NCBI RefSeq assembly: GCF_000717875.1
Contig: NZ_JOCT01000009.1
Location: 111,814 to 175,813 of the forward strand
DNA length: 64,000 nt
Direction of reading: 5' to 3'
Source of the DNA: Streptomyces sp. NRRL S-455
GTDB lineage: Bacteria; Actinomycetota; Actinomycetes; Streptomycetales; Streptomycetaceae
This document shows, piece after piece, positions 33,694 to 42,159 of the stretch. The notes under the pieces are model-generated. The model had not been told where the DNA came from. It ran no database searches and saw only the letters and a list, made by a program, of their open reading frames with translations. Within the stretch, counting starts at the first letter, position 1; each line of letters begins with the position of its first letter. A program made the translations under genes and the position numbers.

Positions 33694-33715
33694 TTGACGG
33701 CAGTGTTTGACGGCA
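33694..33715. repeat. arm-like repeats after attachment copy 3
   Basis: Two exact TTGACGGCA units at 33694 and 33707, again with a 13-base period. The pair at 31403 and 31416 is the same motif with one base lost. Confidence 0.65.
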
Positions 33716-33824
33716 ACCGCCCTGCCCAACGGCTCCCCGACCGTTAACTCCACCGCGACTCGAGCAAGTTCGCACTACGATCACGTTGCCGCTGCTGAGC
33801 AGGACATCGCGAGGGGACACGGAC

Positions 33825-35114
33825 GTGGGGAGAACTGAGGGCCGCGGAGGCCGCCGGCGAGGCGGGGGCACGGCTGCGTTGGCTGTCGCCACGGTGCTGC
33901 TTCCGCTCGTCGCGGGGTGTGGCGGGGACCATGACGACGCCAAGGCCGGGGCCAAGGGCGCTCAGGCGACCGCCGGACAGCAGGGCGGGAGCAAGAACGC
34001 AGACCGGAGGAGCGGGGACTTCCCGGACAGGGGTGTCATCGTCACCGCCTCGTGTTCCGTGCCCGCGAGCAATCCGGCCAGCGTGACGGTCACGGGCTGG
34101 GATCCGACAACGTGGAAACGGACCGTCTCCCGGACCTTCACCGTCCCGGCCGAGGCCGTGGTCGCGGAGGCCGACGACGTCGGCTCCCCGCTCGTGGAGC
34201 TGTGCGCTGACAACTTCCCTGGTGTCAGCGCGTCCGAGGACGGGCCGCGGGCCGTCGCCGCCACCCAGCTGCGGCAACTCTTCGACAAGGACTTCTCCCG
34301 GATGGCCGTCGTCCTCATCGATCGAGAGACCGAGGCGACAGGGGTGGGCTACGTCGACACCAGCGGCAAGCTGACCAAGCTGTCCGGTGAACAGAGCGAC
34401 GACTTCGGAGACACGCCCAAAGAGGAGAACGCCGTCTTCGCCCAGAACGGCAGTGCTGTCTGGTTCACCGAGACCGACTCCTCGGATCATGTGCGGATCG
34501 CCAGCCGTTCCGTCGCGGGAGATCACGCGGTGACCGAACGGGTGGGCGGTGATGGCGATTACATGGACGGGGCCAACCTCGCGCTCGCTGGTGACCCGGC
34601 GCGCGGACTCTTCGGCAAGGAAGTCCGGATCAGTCCCGACGGGCGCAAGGCGACGGCCTTCATCACCTGGCGGGGCTTCAACGTGGCCGACGTACCACAG
34701 CGCGGTGCGCTGCTCAAGGTCGGCGGTGTGAAGGCAACCAGCATGCCCTACGAGGCCGACTGCTACCCCTACGGCTGGGTCGACGACAGGACCGTGCTGT
34801 GCGGCCCCCGAAGCGGCGAGGCCGAAGACCCGAAGCGGAAGAACTCCTTCTGGACGCTGGACACGTCTCGGCTCGACGGCACGGCCGACCTCCCGAAGGG
34901 TGCCCTGGGTGATCCGATCATCCCGGCGACGGATCGGAAGAACACCGTGCGGGCCATTTCGCGGGACGGAAAGCAGCTGATCTTCGCCTCGCTCCAGGGC
35001 AGCCGGCTCGAGTTCTTCATCTCCGCCATCGCTCCCGGCGCGACCCCGAAGAAGATCGCTGCAGGGGACGCGGACAGGGCGCTGAGCGTGGGGCACGTCC
35101 TGGAGTGGCGGTAG
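33825..35114 (+). CDS. putative lipoprotein
   Basis: A 429-residue precursor. A basic N-terminus (GRTEGRGGRRRGGG) and hydrophobic core end in the lipobox LVAGC at about residue 32, so Cys32 would be lipidated and the rest face outward. The mature part has a charged spacer followed by about 370 residues with beta-propeller-like strands (for example ISPDGRKATAFITW and ISRDGKQLIFASL, resembling TolB/WD-type blades). GTG 33825 has AGGGGA upstream. No partner gene is evident. It is cargo of the third segment of the tRNA-Arg region. Confidence 0.75.
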   Translation: MGRTEGRGGRRRGGGTAALAVATVLLPLVAGCGGDHDDAKAGAKGAQATAGQQGGSKNADRRSGDFPDRGVIVTASCSVPASNPASVTVTGWDPTTWKRTVSRTFTVPAEAVVAEADDVGSPLVELCADNFPGVSASEDGPRAVAATQLRQLFDKDFSRMAVVLIDRETEATGVGYVDTSGKLTKLSGEQSDDFGDTPKEENAVFAQNGSAVWFTETDSSDHVRIASRSVAGDHAVTERVGGDGDYMDGANLALAGDPARGLFGKEVRISPDGRKATAFITWRGFNVADVPQRGALLKVGGVKATSMPYEADCYPYGWVDDRTVLCGPRSGEAEDPKRKNSFWTLDTSRLDGTADLPKGALGDPIIPATDRKNTVRAISRDGKQLIFASLQGSRLEFFISAIAPGATPKKIAAGDADRALSVGHVLEWR

Positions 35115-35322
35115 AGGCCGACGCTTACGGCGGGAGCCCGCGTCCGCAAGGACAAGCTGCGCTTCGACACGGCCACCGTCTCGTCGTAAGTCCACACAAC
35201 TCACGATGAGGCCGACGAGGCGGGAACCTCGCGGCCGTCTCGGCTGTTCGGGGGACGCGCGGGTCCTCACGGCGCCTTTCCCGCACCGCAGTGGCATCAC
35301 TGACGGAACGAAAGGAGACGTG

Positions 35323-35649
35323 ATGCCGCTCTACCTGTCGAGGTTCAGTTACACCCCGGAGACCTGGGCGAGGCTGACCGATCACCCTGAGGACCGTGCC
35401 CGAGCCGCTCAGTCGTACATCGAGTCCGTCGGCGGGAAGCTCCACGGGTTCTGGTATGCCTTCGGCACGCACGATGGCTACAACCTGTGGGAGGCCCCGG
35501 ACAACGTGTCCATGGCCGCGGTTGCGCTGGCGATCAGCGGAGGCGGTGCGCTCAGCTCGTTCGAGACGACGGTTCTCCTGACCGTCGATGAAACGATGGA
35601 GGCTCTGCGGACAGCGGGGCAAGTCCAGTACCGGGCCCCTGGCGCCTAG
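35323..35649 (+). CDS. GYD domain protein
   Basis: A 108-residue ferredoxin-like-fold protein of the GYD family: MPLYLSRFSYTPETWARL opening, then KLHGFWYAFGTHDGYNLWEAPDNVSMAAVALAIS, in which HDGYN replaces the family's GxYD. Such proteins are small dimers of unknown role. An excellent ribosome site (AAAGGAG) precedes ATG 35323. Confidence 0.82.
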   Translation: MPLYLSRFSYTPETWARLTDHPEDRARAAQSYIESVGGKLHGFWYAFGTHDGYNLWEAPDNVSMAAVALAISGGGALSSFETTVLLTVDETMEALRTAGQVQYRAPGA

Positions 35650-35809
35650 TGGTCCAGATCGCCGCGGCAGCCGCACCGCAGTCATCCGGCTGCGGTGCGG
35701 CTGCAGGCGGGCTCCGCGGCTTTCGGTGATGCGTGAGCACAACGGCTGGCCGATCGGTGATCGGCTGGCACGGTCAAGCCAAAAGCTGCTGGTCAGATAC
35801 GGTGACGGA

Positions 35810-36172
35810 ATGACCGAGAGCCTGCCTGCCGAAGTAGCGGACGTGCTCGCGGCGGTCCTGAACGCGGACAATCCGGTCCATGCCGCGCTCCGAAGGCAGG
35901 TTCCGCACCTCAGCGTGCGAGCGCGCTGCGCATGCGGGTGCGGAACCGCCTACTTCGAACTCGACACCAGCGAGGCGGAGCCCGCACCCACTGGCCCCAG
36001 CACTGTCGTGGCGGCCGAAGCGCAGCTCGTCACCGAGGCCGGCGAATGCCCCGGTGAGGTCCTGGTCTTCACGCAAGGCGGCTACCTGTCGTGGCTGGAA
36101 GTCTGTTCATGGAGCGACAACGTCCAGGTGACCCTGGCCGCCGCGCGCCGCTGGCTGCAGACACCCACTTGA
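35810..36172 (+). CDS. conserved hypothetical protein
   Basis: A 120-residue soluble protein with a Cys motif RCACGCGTAYFELD (residues 40-53) that could bind a metal, followed by strands and a C-terminal helix. No family is assigned. A TACGGT hexamer ends six bases before ATG 35810 and no ribosome site is present, so the mRNA may be leaderless. Confidence 0.65.
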   Translation: MTESLPAEVADVLAAVLNADNPVHAALRRQVPHLSVRARCACGCGTAYFELDTSEAEPAPTGPSTVVAAEAQLVTEAGECPGEVLVFTQGGYLSWLEVCSWSDNVQVTLAAARRWLQTPT

Positions 36173-36348
36173 TCTCGAACGGCCAGAGTCCAGCGGTCTG
36201 CACGCCGACCGTGGCGTCGCCTCGCAAGGCAAGCTCTGATCTTGCTCAAAGGCTCTGCACGCTTTGCTCACCAAGGTCATAAGTTCATTTCGACCACCGG
36301 GGCGTACAACGCCTCACACAAGTGAACATGAAACACGGGGAATTTCGC

Positions 36349-37077
36349 ATGACCACCAGTACCAGGCCGCGCAGCGTATTCCAGCGCACCAGCGCCATGA
36401 TCGTTGCTGCGGTGACTGCCGGTGCTCTCTTCGCCACCGCGACCGGTGCCCATGCTGCGGAGCCGATATCGCAGACCAGCGTCAGCACCACAATGGCCGC
36501 AGACGACTCGGGCTTCACGCCCGAGGAGCAGGAGCAGGCCGCTGTACTCGCGCAGAGCGTGGCTGAACTCGGCGTGACCGAGGAGCAGTTCGCCGCTGCG
36601 CTGGACATAGCCCTGACCCGCCCCGCCCCGGACGCAGAGGCCTTCCGTACGCGTCTGGCCGCACTGCCTGCCAAGCCGACGGCCGAACAATTGGTGCAGG
36701 CCGCGTACCCCGGCGATGCCGAGGCCCGGGCCGCGCTGCTGCCCGTCTTCGCCAACGCAGAAGTGCGCGAATCCGCCCTCGCCCAGCTCACCGGCGGCAC
36801 GGGTAGCCAGAAGGCCACCACCTTCGGGTTGTGGGACAAGACGAAGTTCGTCGTCAAGTGCGGGGCCGCCGTCGCGGCAGTCCTGATCAGTTTCGCGCCG
36901 GCCGGCTCCAGCATCAAGGTCGTCCGCGCGGTCGCGCTGTTCAAGAAGTACGGCGCGAAGAAGACCGCCAACATCATCTGGCGCTTCGTGAACGGCAAGC
37001 ACGTCGGCTCCAAGGAGCGCGAGGCGGTCAAGGCGTTCATCGGTATCTCCGCCATCTCCCAGGCATGCGGCAAGTGA
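36349..37077 (+). CDS. secreted hypothetical protein
   Basis: A 242-residue precursor. A signal peptide spans 1-35 (FQRTSAMIVAAVTAGALFATATGAHA). The mature protein is mostly helical, with repeated Ala/Glu-rich helices (TPEEQEQAAVLAQSVAELGVTEEQFAAAL). A glycine-flanked hydrophobic helix (FVVKCGAAVAAVLISFAPAG) precedes a basic C-terminal region with a final Cys. This layout recalls small secreted toxins or bacteriocin-like proteins, but I recognise no family. ATG 36349 has GGGGAA upstream. The membrane protein gene ten bases downstream is probably co-transcribed and could be a partner or immunity protein (inference). Confidence 0.7.
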   Translation: MTTSTRPRSVFQRTSAMIVAAVTAGALFATATGAHAAEPISQTSVSTTMAADDSGFTPEEQEQAAVLAQSVAELGVTEEQFAAALDIALTRPAPDAEAFRTRLAALPAKPTAEQLVQAAYPGDAEARAALLPVFANAEVRESALAQLTGGTGSQKATTFGLWDKTKFVVKCGAAVAAVLISFAPAGSSIKVVRAVALFKKYGAKKTANIIWRFVNGKHVGSKEREAVKAFIGISAISQACGK

Positions 37078-37086
37078 GGTGATGTC

Positions 37087-37482
37087 ATGACGATCGAGCA
37101 CGTTGCGGTGATCGCCCTTGTCGTCGAGGTGGCGATCATGGTGCTGGCACGGTTCGGCACCGAGCGCCGTCACTGGGACCACCACAAGCGGCGCGGTCCC
37201 GCTCCGATGAAGAGGGATGACATCACGCTCGTGTCGGGGGTCCTGTACGCCCTCGCCGCCGCAGCGATGGTGGCCGGTGCACTGACAGCGCGAATCGAGT
37301 GGACCCTGTCCGCCGTCGGCACGTTCGCGCTGTTCGGCATCCTGCTGCCGGCGTTCGCCGCCAACTCCATCATGGTCATGGCGACGCGAGGTCGTCCCGA
37401 AGCGGTCACCTGGTGGCAGCGCGGGATCGCCTGTGCGGTCGCCGCAGGTGGTGGCCTGGCGTCGGTCGGCCTCGTCGGCTGA
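37087..37482 (+). CDS. membrane hypothetical protein
   Basis: A 131-residue protein with four hydrophobic segments (about 5-20, 50-68, 74-92, 108-128) and a basic loop (ERRHWDHHKRRGPAP). It follows the secreted gene by nine bases, with AGGTGAT as ribosome site. It may be the partner of the secreted protein. The family is unknown. Confidence 0.65.
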   Translation: MTIEHVAVIALVVEVAIMVLARFGTERRHWDHHKRRGPAPMKRDDITLVSGVLYALAAAAMVAGALTARIEWTLSAVGTFALFGILLPAFAANSIMVMATRGRPEAVTWWQRGIACAVAAGGGLASVGLVG

Positions 37483-37493
37483 CGGACTCCGGT

Positions 37494-37508
37494 CGAGTGC
37501 ACACAGGT
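37494..37508 (+). other. trace of the tRNA-Arg 3' end (possible outer attR)
   Basis: CGAGTGCACACAGGT matches 15 of 15 bases of 29507-29521, including the bases after the tRNA. It is again followed by a hairpin (37511-37535), as at the tRNA itself. It may mark the right limit of the oldest insertion. Confidence 0.6.
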
Positions 37509-37510
37509 GA

Positions 37511-37535
37511 GAGGCCCCGGAGAGCCCGGGGCCTC
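37511..37535 (+). terminator. terminator hairpin after the 15-base tRNA-Arg trace
   Basis: A 10-bp stem (GAGGCCCCGG / CCGGGGCCTC) with a short loop, resembling the hairpins at the other attachment copies. Confidence 0.65.
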
Positions 37536-37547
37536 TGGCGTAGCGTC

Positions 37548-37928
37548 ATGACGAGCACCAAGGCACGTACCACCGCACTGATCATGCCCGTCGGCCAGGC
37601 GGCCCAGAACGAGGCAAAGGTGCTGGCTGCTGAAGGGCGCACCGCCAAAGCCATCCGTCGCCTGCGTAAGGATTCGGGCCTCGGGCTGGACGCGGCCCCC
37701 GTGGCGTTGGACCTGCTCGCGCAGGGGCACACCCTGCCCACCACGTACGGCCAAGCGTTGGATGCCCTACGGCACCTCGATGCCTCACTGGTCGCAGAGA
37801 TGACCCACCTTCTCAGCAGCGGCGATCGCGACTCCGCGATCAGACTGCTCAGGGAGCGGACCGACATCGATCTTGCCGGGGGCTACCACGTCGTCACGGA
37901 GTTGAGCGGCCAACTCGATACGCGGTAA
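37548..37928 (+). CDS. hypothetical protein
   Basis: A 126-residue helical, soluble protein (NEAKVLAAEGRTAKAIRRLRKDSGLGLDAAPVALDLLAQG, then SSGDRDSAIRLLRERTDIDLAGGYHVV). The repeated pattern AIRxLRxxxxxxLxxA suggests two copies of a helical unit like those of ribosomal-protein L7/L12 C-terminal or UBA-like domains. The assignment is not firm. ATG 37548 is the first start; one at 37582 is possible. Confidence 0.6.
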   Translation: MTSTKARTTALIMPVGQAAQNEAKVLAAEGRTAKAIRRLRKDSGLGLDAAPVALDLLAQGHTLPTTYGQALDALRHLDASLVAEMTHLLSSGDRDSAIRLLRERTDIDLAGGYHVVTELSGQLDTR

Positions 37929-38345
37929 CTGCGCGTGGCAGGCCCGCCGTCCGGCGGGACGACCTGCCGAGCCTCCATACCCTCGCCGTAGGCATCGACC
38001 GCGACCGCGACGCCGTCACCGCCGGCCTGACTCTGCCCCTTGGAGCTCAGGCGTCGTGGAAGGGCACGTCAACCGGATCAAGAAGCAAGAGTTCTGCAGC
38101 CGAGGCGGGGGATTGACCCGGGGTTCGCCCTCACCATCGGGATCGGTCAACTGCGAGGTGATCCGCTCACTCAACCCCGCATCACAGAACCTGAGCCAGA
38201 ACCCGAGTTTGGACAGCGCCGGTCCCGCGTGTGACTTCGCTCGGGGCCCCCGAGCCAGTGCTGGTGGCGGAGCTCCGCGACCACCAGCACCGTCGCTGGG
38301 GATGGGCATGCACCTCGGGCCCTGACGACAGGTCAGCAGCGCCGG
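37929..38345. other. region holding a transposase remnant
   Basis: About 420 bases without an intact gene. It contains the ISL3-like transposase fragment described next and, after it, what looks like the terminal part of the same insertion sequence up to about 38230. Confidence 0.5.
37960..38110 (+). pseudogene. ISL3-like transposase, C-terminal fragment
   Basis: One frame reads IDRDRDAVTAGLTLP and the next GVVEGHVNRIKKQEF. Joined, they give the very characteristic end of ISL3 transposases (AVxAGLTLPxSSGVVEGHVNRIKxxKRxM). A frameshift lies near 38045, and all upstream catalytic regions are missing. Confidence 0.75.
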
Positions 38346-38822
38346 TTACCAGGTAGTGCCGGCGGGCTCCTCGATGGTGGTGTTGATGCGGTTGAAGAAG
38401 TTGGTGAAGCTGATCATCAGGATGATCGCGGAGAGCTGCCCCTCGTTGAAGTGGTCTGCGGCCTCGTTCCACACCTCGTCGGGGACGGCCTTGCCGGAGC
38501 GGTCGGCGATCCGGGTGGCGGCTTCGGTCAGGGCCAGGGCCGCGCGCTCCTCGTCGGTGAAGAACGGCGCCTCGCGCCAGGCGGCCACGGCGTGCAGGCG
38601 TTCGTCGCTCTCGCCGTGCTTCTTGGCGCCCGCCACGCCGGCGAACACGCAGGCGCTGCAGCCGTTGATCTGGCTGGCCCGCAGGTGGACCAGCTCCATG
38701 ACCTGCGGGGAGACGCCGCCCTGGTACATGGCCTTGATGATGTTCTGGATGCCCTTCATAGCGTCCGGCAGGACCAGGGCGGGGTTCTTCATTCGGGCAG
38801 TGGGGGTGATCGCGGCGTTCAT
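38346..38822 (-). CDS. carboxymuconolactone decarboxylase / AhpD-like protein
   Basis: A 158-residue AhpD-fold protein. The redox motif CSAC is in LRASQINGCSACVFAGVAGAKKHGESDERL, followed by the conserved His and Glu region and a helical C-terminus. Members reduce peroxides through a CxxC pair or act on cyclic lactones; the CxxC here favours a redox role. It is divergent from an ECF41 sigma factor, the classic partner arrangement for that sigma group. A perfectly spaced ECF41-type promoter precedes it. ATG 38822 has AGGAGAG upstream. Confidence 0.9.
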   Translation of the reverse strand: MNAAITPTARMKNPALVLPDAMKGIQNIIKAMYQGGVSPQVMELVHLRASQINGCSACVFAGVAGAKKHGESDERLHAVAAWREAPFFTDEERAALALTEAATRIADRSGKAVPDEVWNEAADHFNEGQLSAIILMISFTNFFNRINTTIEEPAGTTW

Positions 38823-38864
38823 CTGATGCTCTCCTGGTGATCCGTTAGCGTCTGTCACTGGACC

Positions 38865-38891
38865 GACGGATCCGGACGCGGGGGTGTGACA
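38865..38891 (-). promoter_or_regulatory. ECF41-type promoter
   Basis: On the minus strand TGTCACA is followed after exactly 16 bases by CGTC, the recalled consensus of ECF41-dependent promoters. It drives the carboxymuconolactone decarboxylase gene. Its -35 box lies next to the start codon of the divergent sigma gene. Confidence 0.8.
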
Positions 38892-38892
38892 G

Positions 38893-39777
38893 GTGAGCGA
38901 GAACATTCTTCTGGCCGACCGTTTCGAGGCGGAGCGGCCCGGGCTTCGGGCGGTGGCCTACCGGATGCTGGGGTCGCTCGCCGAGGCGGAGGACGCCGTC
39001 CAGGAGGCGTGGTTCAAGCTCAGCCGCACCGATGTGAGCGACGTGAAGAACCTGGGGGCCTGGCTCACCACGGTCGTGGGCCGGATATGCCTGGACATGC
39101 TGCGCTCGCGTACCTCGCGACGCGAGGATCCGCTGCCTGAGCAGGACTGGGCGATCCGGATGCCGGACCCGGTGGTCACCCAGCTTGCCCGCGTCGACCC
39201 CGAGCGGGAGATCCTGCTCGGGGATTCGGTGGGTATCGCACTCATGATCGTGCTGGAGACCCTCTCCCCTGCCGAGCGACTCGCCTTCGTCCTGCACGAC
39301 ATGTTCGACGTGCCCTTCGACGACATCGCCCCCATCCTCGGCCGGACGACGGTCTCCACCCGGCAGCTCGCCAGCCGCGCCCGCCGCCGGGTTCAGGGTG
39401 CCGCCCCGGCGGCCGACACGGACCTCGCCCGGAAGCGCGATGTCGTGGACGCGTTCCTGACTGCCTCCCGCGGCGGCGACTTCGAGGCGCTACTGGCCGT
39501 CCTGGACCCCGACGTGGTCGCGCGCTCCGACGGCGGCACGCTCGTCCCGAGCATCCTGCGGCGCGGCGCGGCCGACGTGGCATCCCAGGCCATCACCTTC
39601 GCCCGCTTCGCGGCGGACGCACGCCTCGTCCTGGTCAACGGCACACCCGGTGTTGTCTCGTTCGCCGAGGGCCGACCACTGTCCGTCATGTCGTTCACCA
39701 TCCGGGACGGCCGCATCACCGGACTCGACATCCTCAGCGATCCTGACCGTCTGACCACGCTCCGCCTGACCGCCTGA
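38893..39777 (+). CDS. ECF41-group sigma factor with SnoaL-like C-terminal domain
   Basis: A 294-residue sigma factor. Region 2 spans about 10-80 (RPGLRAVAYRMLGSLAEAEDAVQEAWFKLSR). Region 4 spans about 110-165 (LETLSPAERLAFVLHDMFDVPFDDIAPILGRTTVSTRQLASRARRRV). A fused SnoaL/NTF2-like domain follows (175-290, VVDAFLTASRGGDFEALLAVLDPDVV). In ECF41 factors this extension replaces a separate anti-sigma factor and tunes activity. The partner gene is the divergent carboxymuconolactone decarboxylase. GTG 38893 is the start. Confidence 0.92.
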   Translation: MSENILLADRFEAERPGLRAVAYRMLGSLAEAEDAVQEAWFKLSRTDVSDVKNLGAWLTTVVGRICLDMLRSRTSRREDPLPEQDWAIRMPDPVVTQLARVDPEREILLGDSVGIALMIVLETLSPAERLAFVLHDMFDVPFDDIAPILGRTTVSTRQLASRARRRVQGAAPAADTDLARKRDVVDAFLTASRGGDFEALLAVLDPDVVARSDGGTLVPSILRRGAADVASQAITFARFAADARLVLVNGTPGVVSFAEGRPLSVMSFTIRDGRITGLDILSDPDRLTTLRLTA

Positions 39778-39998
39778 CCGATGCCAGCCACCCCCGGCAA
39801 GCGGCCGCTGCCCATGCATGCCGTCGAATGGTCGACAGGGCCTGCCATGGGTGATGAGGACTCTTGAAATCGGCCAGAGCCGCTCATCCTCCCCACTTGA
39901 TCCGGTTCTGGACGGTCTGGAGAGGGGATTCGGGAACAGCGTGGAACGAGTCGGCGGTGTGGCGGGTGGCGTCATTCCAGCCACTGACACCCCGCGCC

Positions 39999-41417
39999 TC
40001 AGGCGGCTTCGGCCTGGAGCCGTCCGGACTGGATGGCGTCGACCAGGGCCTGGTGGTCCTTCTCGTTCTGGTCGGCGTACAGCTCGGCGAAGGTCTCCAG
40101 CGCACGGTCGAAGGGCTCGCCAGCGCCCAGGTAGGCGGCGATCGCGATGCGGTCTCCGGAGCGGGCGTGGGCGCGGGCCAGGGTGGCACCGCACAGCCGG
40201 CCGAACAGGGCCATCCGCTTCGGCGACATGTTCTCGGCCACGGCGATGCCCTTCCAGTCCCGCAACTGGCGTATGTAGAAGTCCCGTTGCCTGCCGTCGA
40301 TGCCCGTGACGCGCTCCCAGCCCAGGAAGATGTCGCTGGTGGCCTGCATGAGCCGCTGGCCGGCGACGACCCGCTCGCCCTGTGTGCGGAAGGCGGTGTC
40401 GCCGGCAAAGGGCGCCAGAACCGACTCGTCGGCCTCCTTGGCCTGGAGGAACAGAGGATCCTCGTCGTCCTTGCCGAGCATCAGGATGATCCAGCAGCGC
40501 GTTCCCACACTGCCCACGCCGACCACTTTGCGGGCGACGTCCGCGAGGCGGTAGTGCTCCAGCAGGAACCGGCGGTCCGTCTGCAGGGTCCGGCCGTAGC
40601 GGCCGATCAGGCGGCTGATCTCCTTCTCCAGCCCGCCGCGTTCCCTGTCCGGCAGCAGGTCCTGGAGCCGGACCAGCAGCGGTGGATCGGGAGCGATCTG
40701 GCGCCTTCCGTCGATGACGTGCGTGAGCTTGTCGAAGACCTGCAGCGTGTCATGAGCACGGGCCCGCTCCCGGGTGCGTGTCAGGCGATCGCGCTGCCCG
40801 GAGCTCAGCATCGGGGCGAACTGCTGGTGCAGCTCGTCCATGTCGATGCGGCTGTACCAGACCTCGAGATTGCCCATTCCGGCGAAGGCCCGCATGCGCT
40901 CGCGGTAGGACCGTACGGTCGCCCGCACCACCGACGCGCGCTCCTTGGCACTGAAGCCGTTCGCCCGGCCCGCGATGACGAAGCTGGCCGCCAGCCGTTT
41001 CACGTCCCATTCCCACGGTCCGGGCAGCGTCTCGTCGAAGTCGTTGATGTCGAACATCAGGTGGCGTTCCGGCGAGGCCAGCAGCCGGAAGTTCAGCATG
41101 TGCGCGTCGCCGCAGCACTGGACCCGGAACCCGCTGCGCGGTGTCTCCGCGAGGTCGGCGGCCATGATGGCGGCGGCCCCGCGGTAGAAGCGGAACGGCG
41201 CCTCGCTCATCCTGCCGTAGCGGATCGGTACGAGTTCCGGAACCCGCGTCGCGGACTGCTTCTCGATGATCTCCACCGGGTCCGTGCGCTTCGGCGGGGG
41301 CGCGAACTCGGCGTGGCTGGACCGGGGTACGAGGGCGCGTGCGGCTTTGCCCCGGGCGGCCCGCTCCTTCGGAGTGAGGTCCCGGACGCCGGCGCCGGAA
41401 AGGCGGTTCTCGCTCAT
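39999..41417 (-). CDS. DUF2252 family protein
   Basis: A 472-residue soluble protein of the DUF2252 family, distantly related to kinase-fold phosphotransferases. Conserved blocks are FRFYRGAAAIMAADLAETPRSGFRVQCCGDAHMLNFRL, MFDINDFDETLPGPWEWDVKRLAAS (Asp-rich, kinase-like catalytic region) and VVGVGSVGTRCWIILMLG. Its reaction is unknown. ATG 41417 starts at the beginning of homology. The SHOCT gene lies 46 bases upstream on the same strand, so the two may be co-transcribed. Confidence 0.88.
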   Translation of the reverse strand: MSENRLSGAGVRDLTPKERAARGKAARALVPRSSHAEFAPPPKRTDPVEIIEKQSATRVPELVPIRYGRMSEAPFRFYRGAAAIMAADLAETPRSGFRVQCCGDAHMLNFRLLASPERHLMFDINDFDETLPGPWEWDVKRLAASFVIAGRANGFSAKERASVVRATVRSYRERMRAFAGMGNLEVWYSRIDMDELHQQFAPMLSSGQRDRLTRTRERARAHDTLQVFDKLTHVIDGRRQIAPDPPLLVRLQDLLPDRERGGLEKEISRLIGRYGRTLQTDRRFLLEHYRLADVARKVVGVGSVGTRCWIILMLGKDDEDPLFLQAKEADESVLAPFAGDTAFRTQGERVVAGQRLMQATSDIFLGWERVTGIDGRQRDFYIRQLRDWKGIAVAENMSPKRMALFGRLCGATLARAHARSGDRIAIAAYLGAGEPFDRALETFAELYADQNEKDHQALVDAIQSGRLQAEAA

Positions 41418-41463
41418 CGCAGATGCTCCACTATGGGTTGGCCGGCGCTGCGCGGGGCGCGGG

Positions 41464-41877
41464 TCAGTGGAGGACCTTCTCCTTGGCCCGGCGGTACTCC
41501 TCGTCGGTGATGTCGCCCCTGGCGCGGATCTCGGAGAGCTTGGCGAGTTCGTCCGCCTTGCTGGTGCCCGCGCCGCCCGCGGTCTCGCGGATGTACCGCT
41601 CCGCCTGCTCCTGCTGGGCTTGGGCGTGGCGTTGTTCGCGCTTGCCCATGTCCTTGCCCCGGGCGATGACGTAGACGAAGACGCCCAGGAAGGGGAGGAC
41701 GATGGTGAAGACGAGCCATCCGGTCTTGGCCCATCCGCTCAGGTCGTCGTCACGGAAGATGTCCACGACGACGCGGAAGAGCAGAACGAACCACATGATC
41801 CACAGGAAGAACCACATGACCGCCCAGAACGCCCCCAGAACGGGAAAGTCGTAGGCCAGGTTCACGCTGCTGCTCAT
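41464..41877 (-). CDS. SHOCT domain membrane protein
   Basis: A 137-residue protein. Two membrane helices (about 14-38 and 50-72) flank the FRDDDLSGWAKTGWLVFTIVLPFLGVFVYVIARG motif of the phospholipase-D-nuclease N-terminal (PLDc_N) family. A charged linker leads to a C-terminal SHOCT motif (ELAKLSEIRARGDITDEEYRRAKEKVL). SHOCT tails are thought to mediate oligomer contacts. The function is unknown. Confidence 0.85.
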   Translation of the reverse strand: MSSSVNLAYDFPVLGAFWAVMWFFLWIMWFVLLFRVVVDIFRDDDLSGWAKTGWLVFTIVLPFLGVFVYVIARGKDMGKREQRHAQAQQEQAERYIRETAGGAGTSKADELAKLSEIRARGDITDEEYRRAKEKVLH

Positions 41878-42159
41878 TGCTTCTCCTCTGGGTGCTGGCC
41901 GCCAGGAGCCCGGCGGCCCGCCCGCGAGTCCCACGTGAAGCCGAGCGCGGGCGCGGCGTGGGCGTGGTGTGGTGTTCCTTCCAGGAGAGCCGGGCCTGCC
42001 GCGTACCGCCTCACCCGGAGGGGGTGACCGGCCGGCCGGGGGCGGAGGTGGCTCGGAGGGCTGACCGCGTCTCGTCCGTACGGCCCACCCGGGTGTGCCG
42101 TCTCGCTGTTCGGCTGCGGAAATGGAGGCAGGCCGACCCCCAGGACCCCTGGAGCCTCT

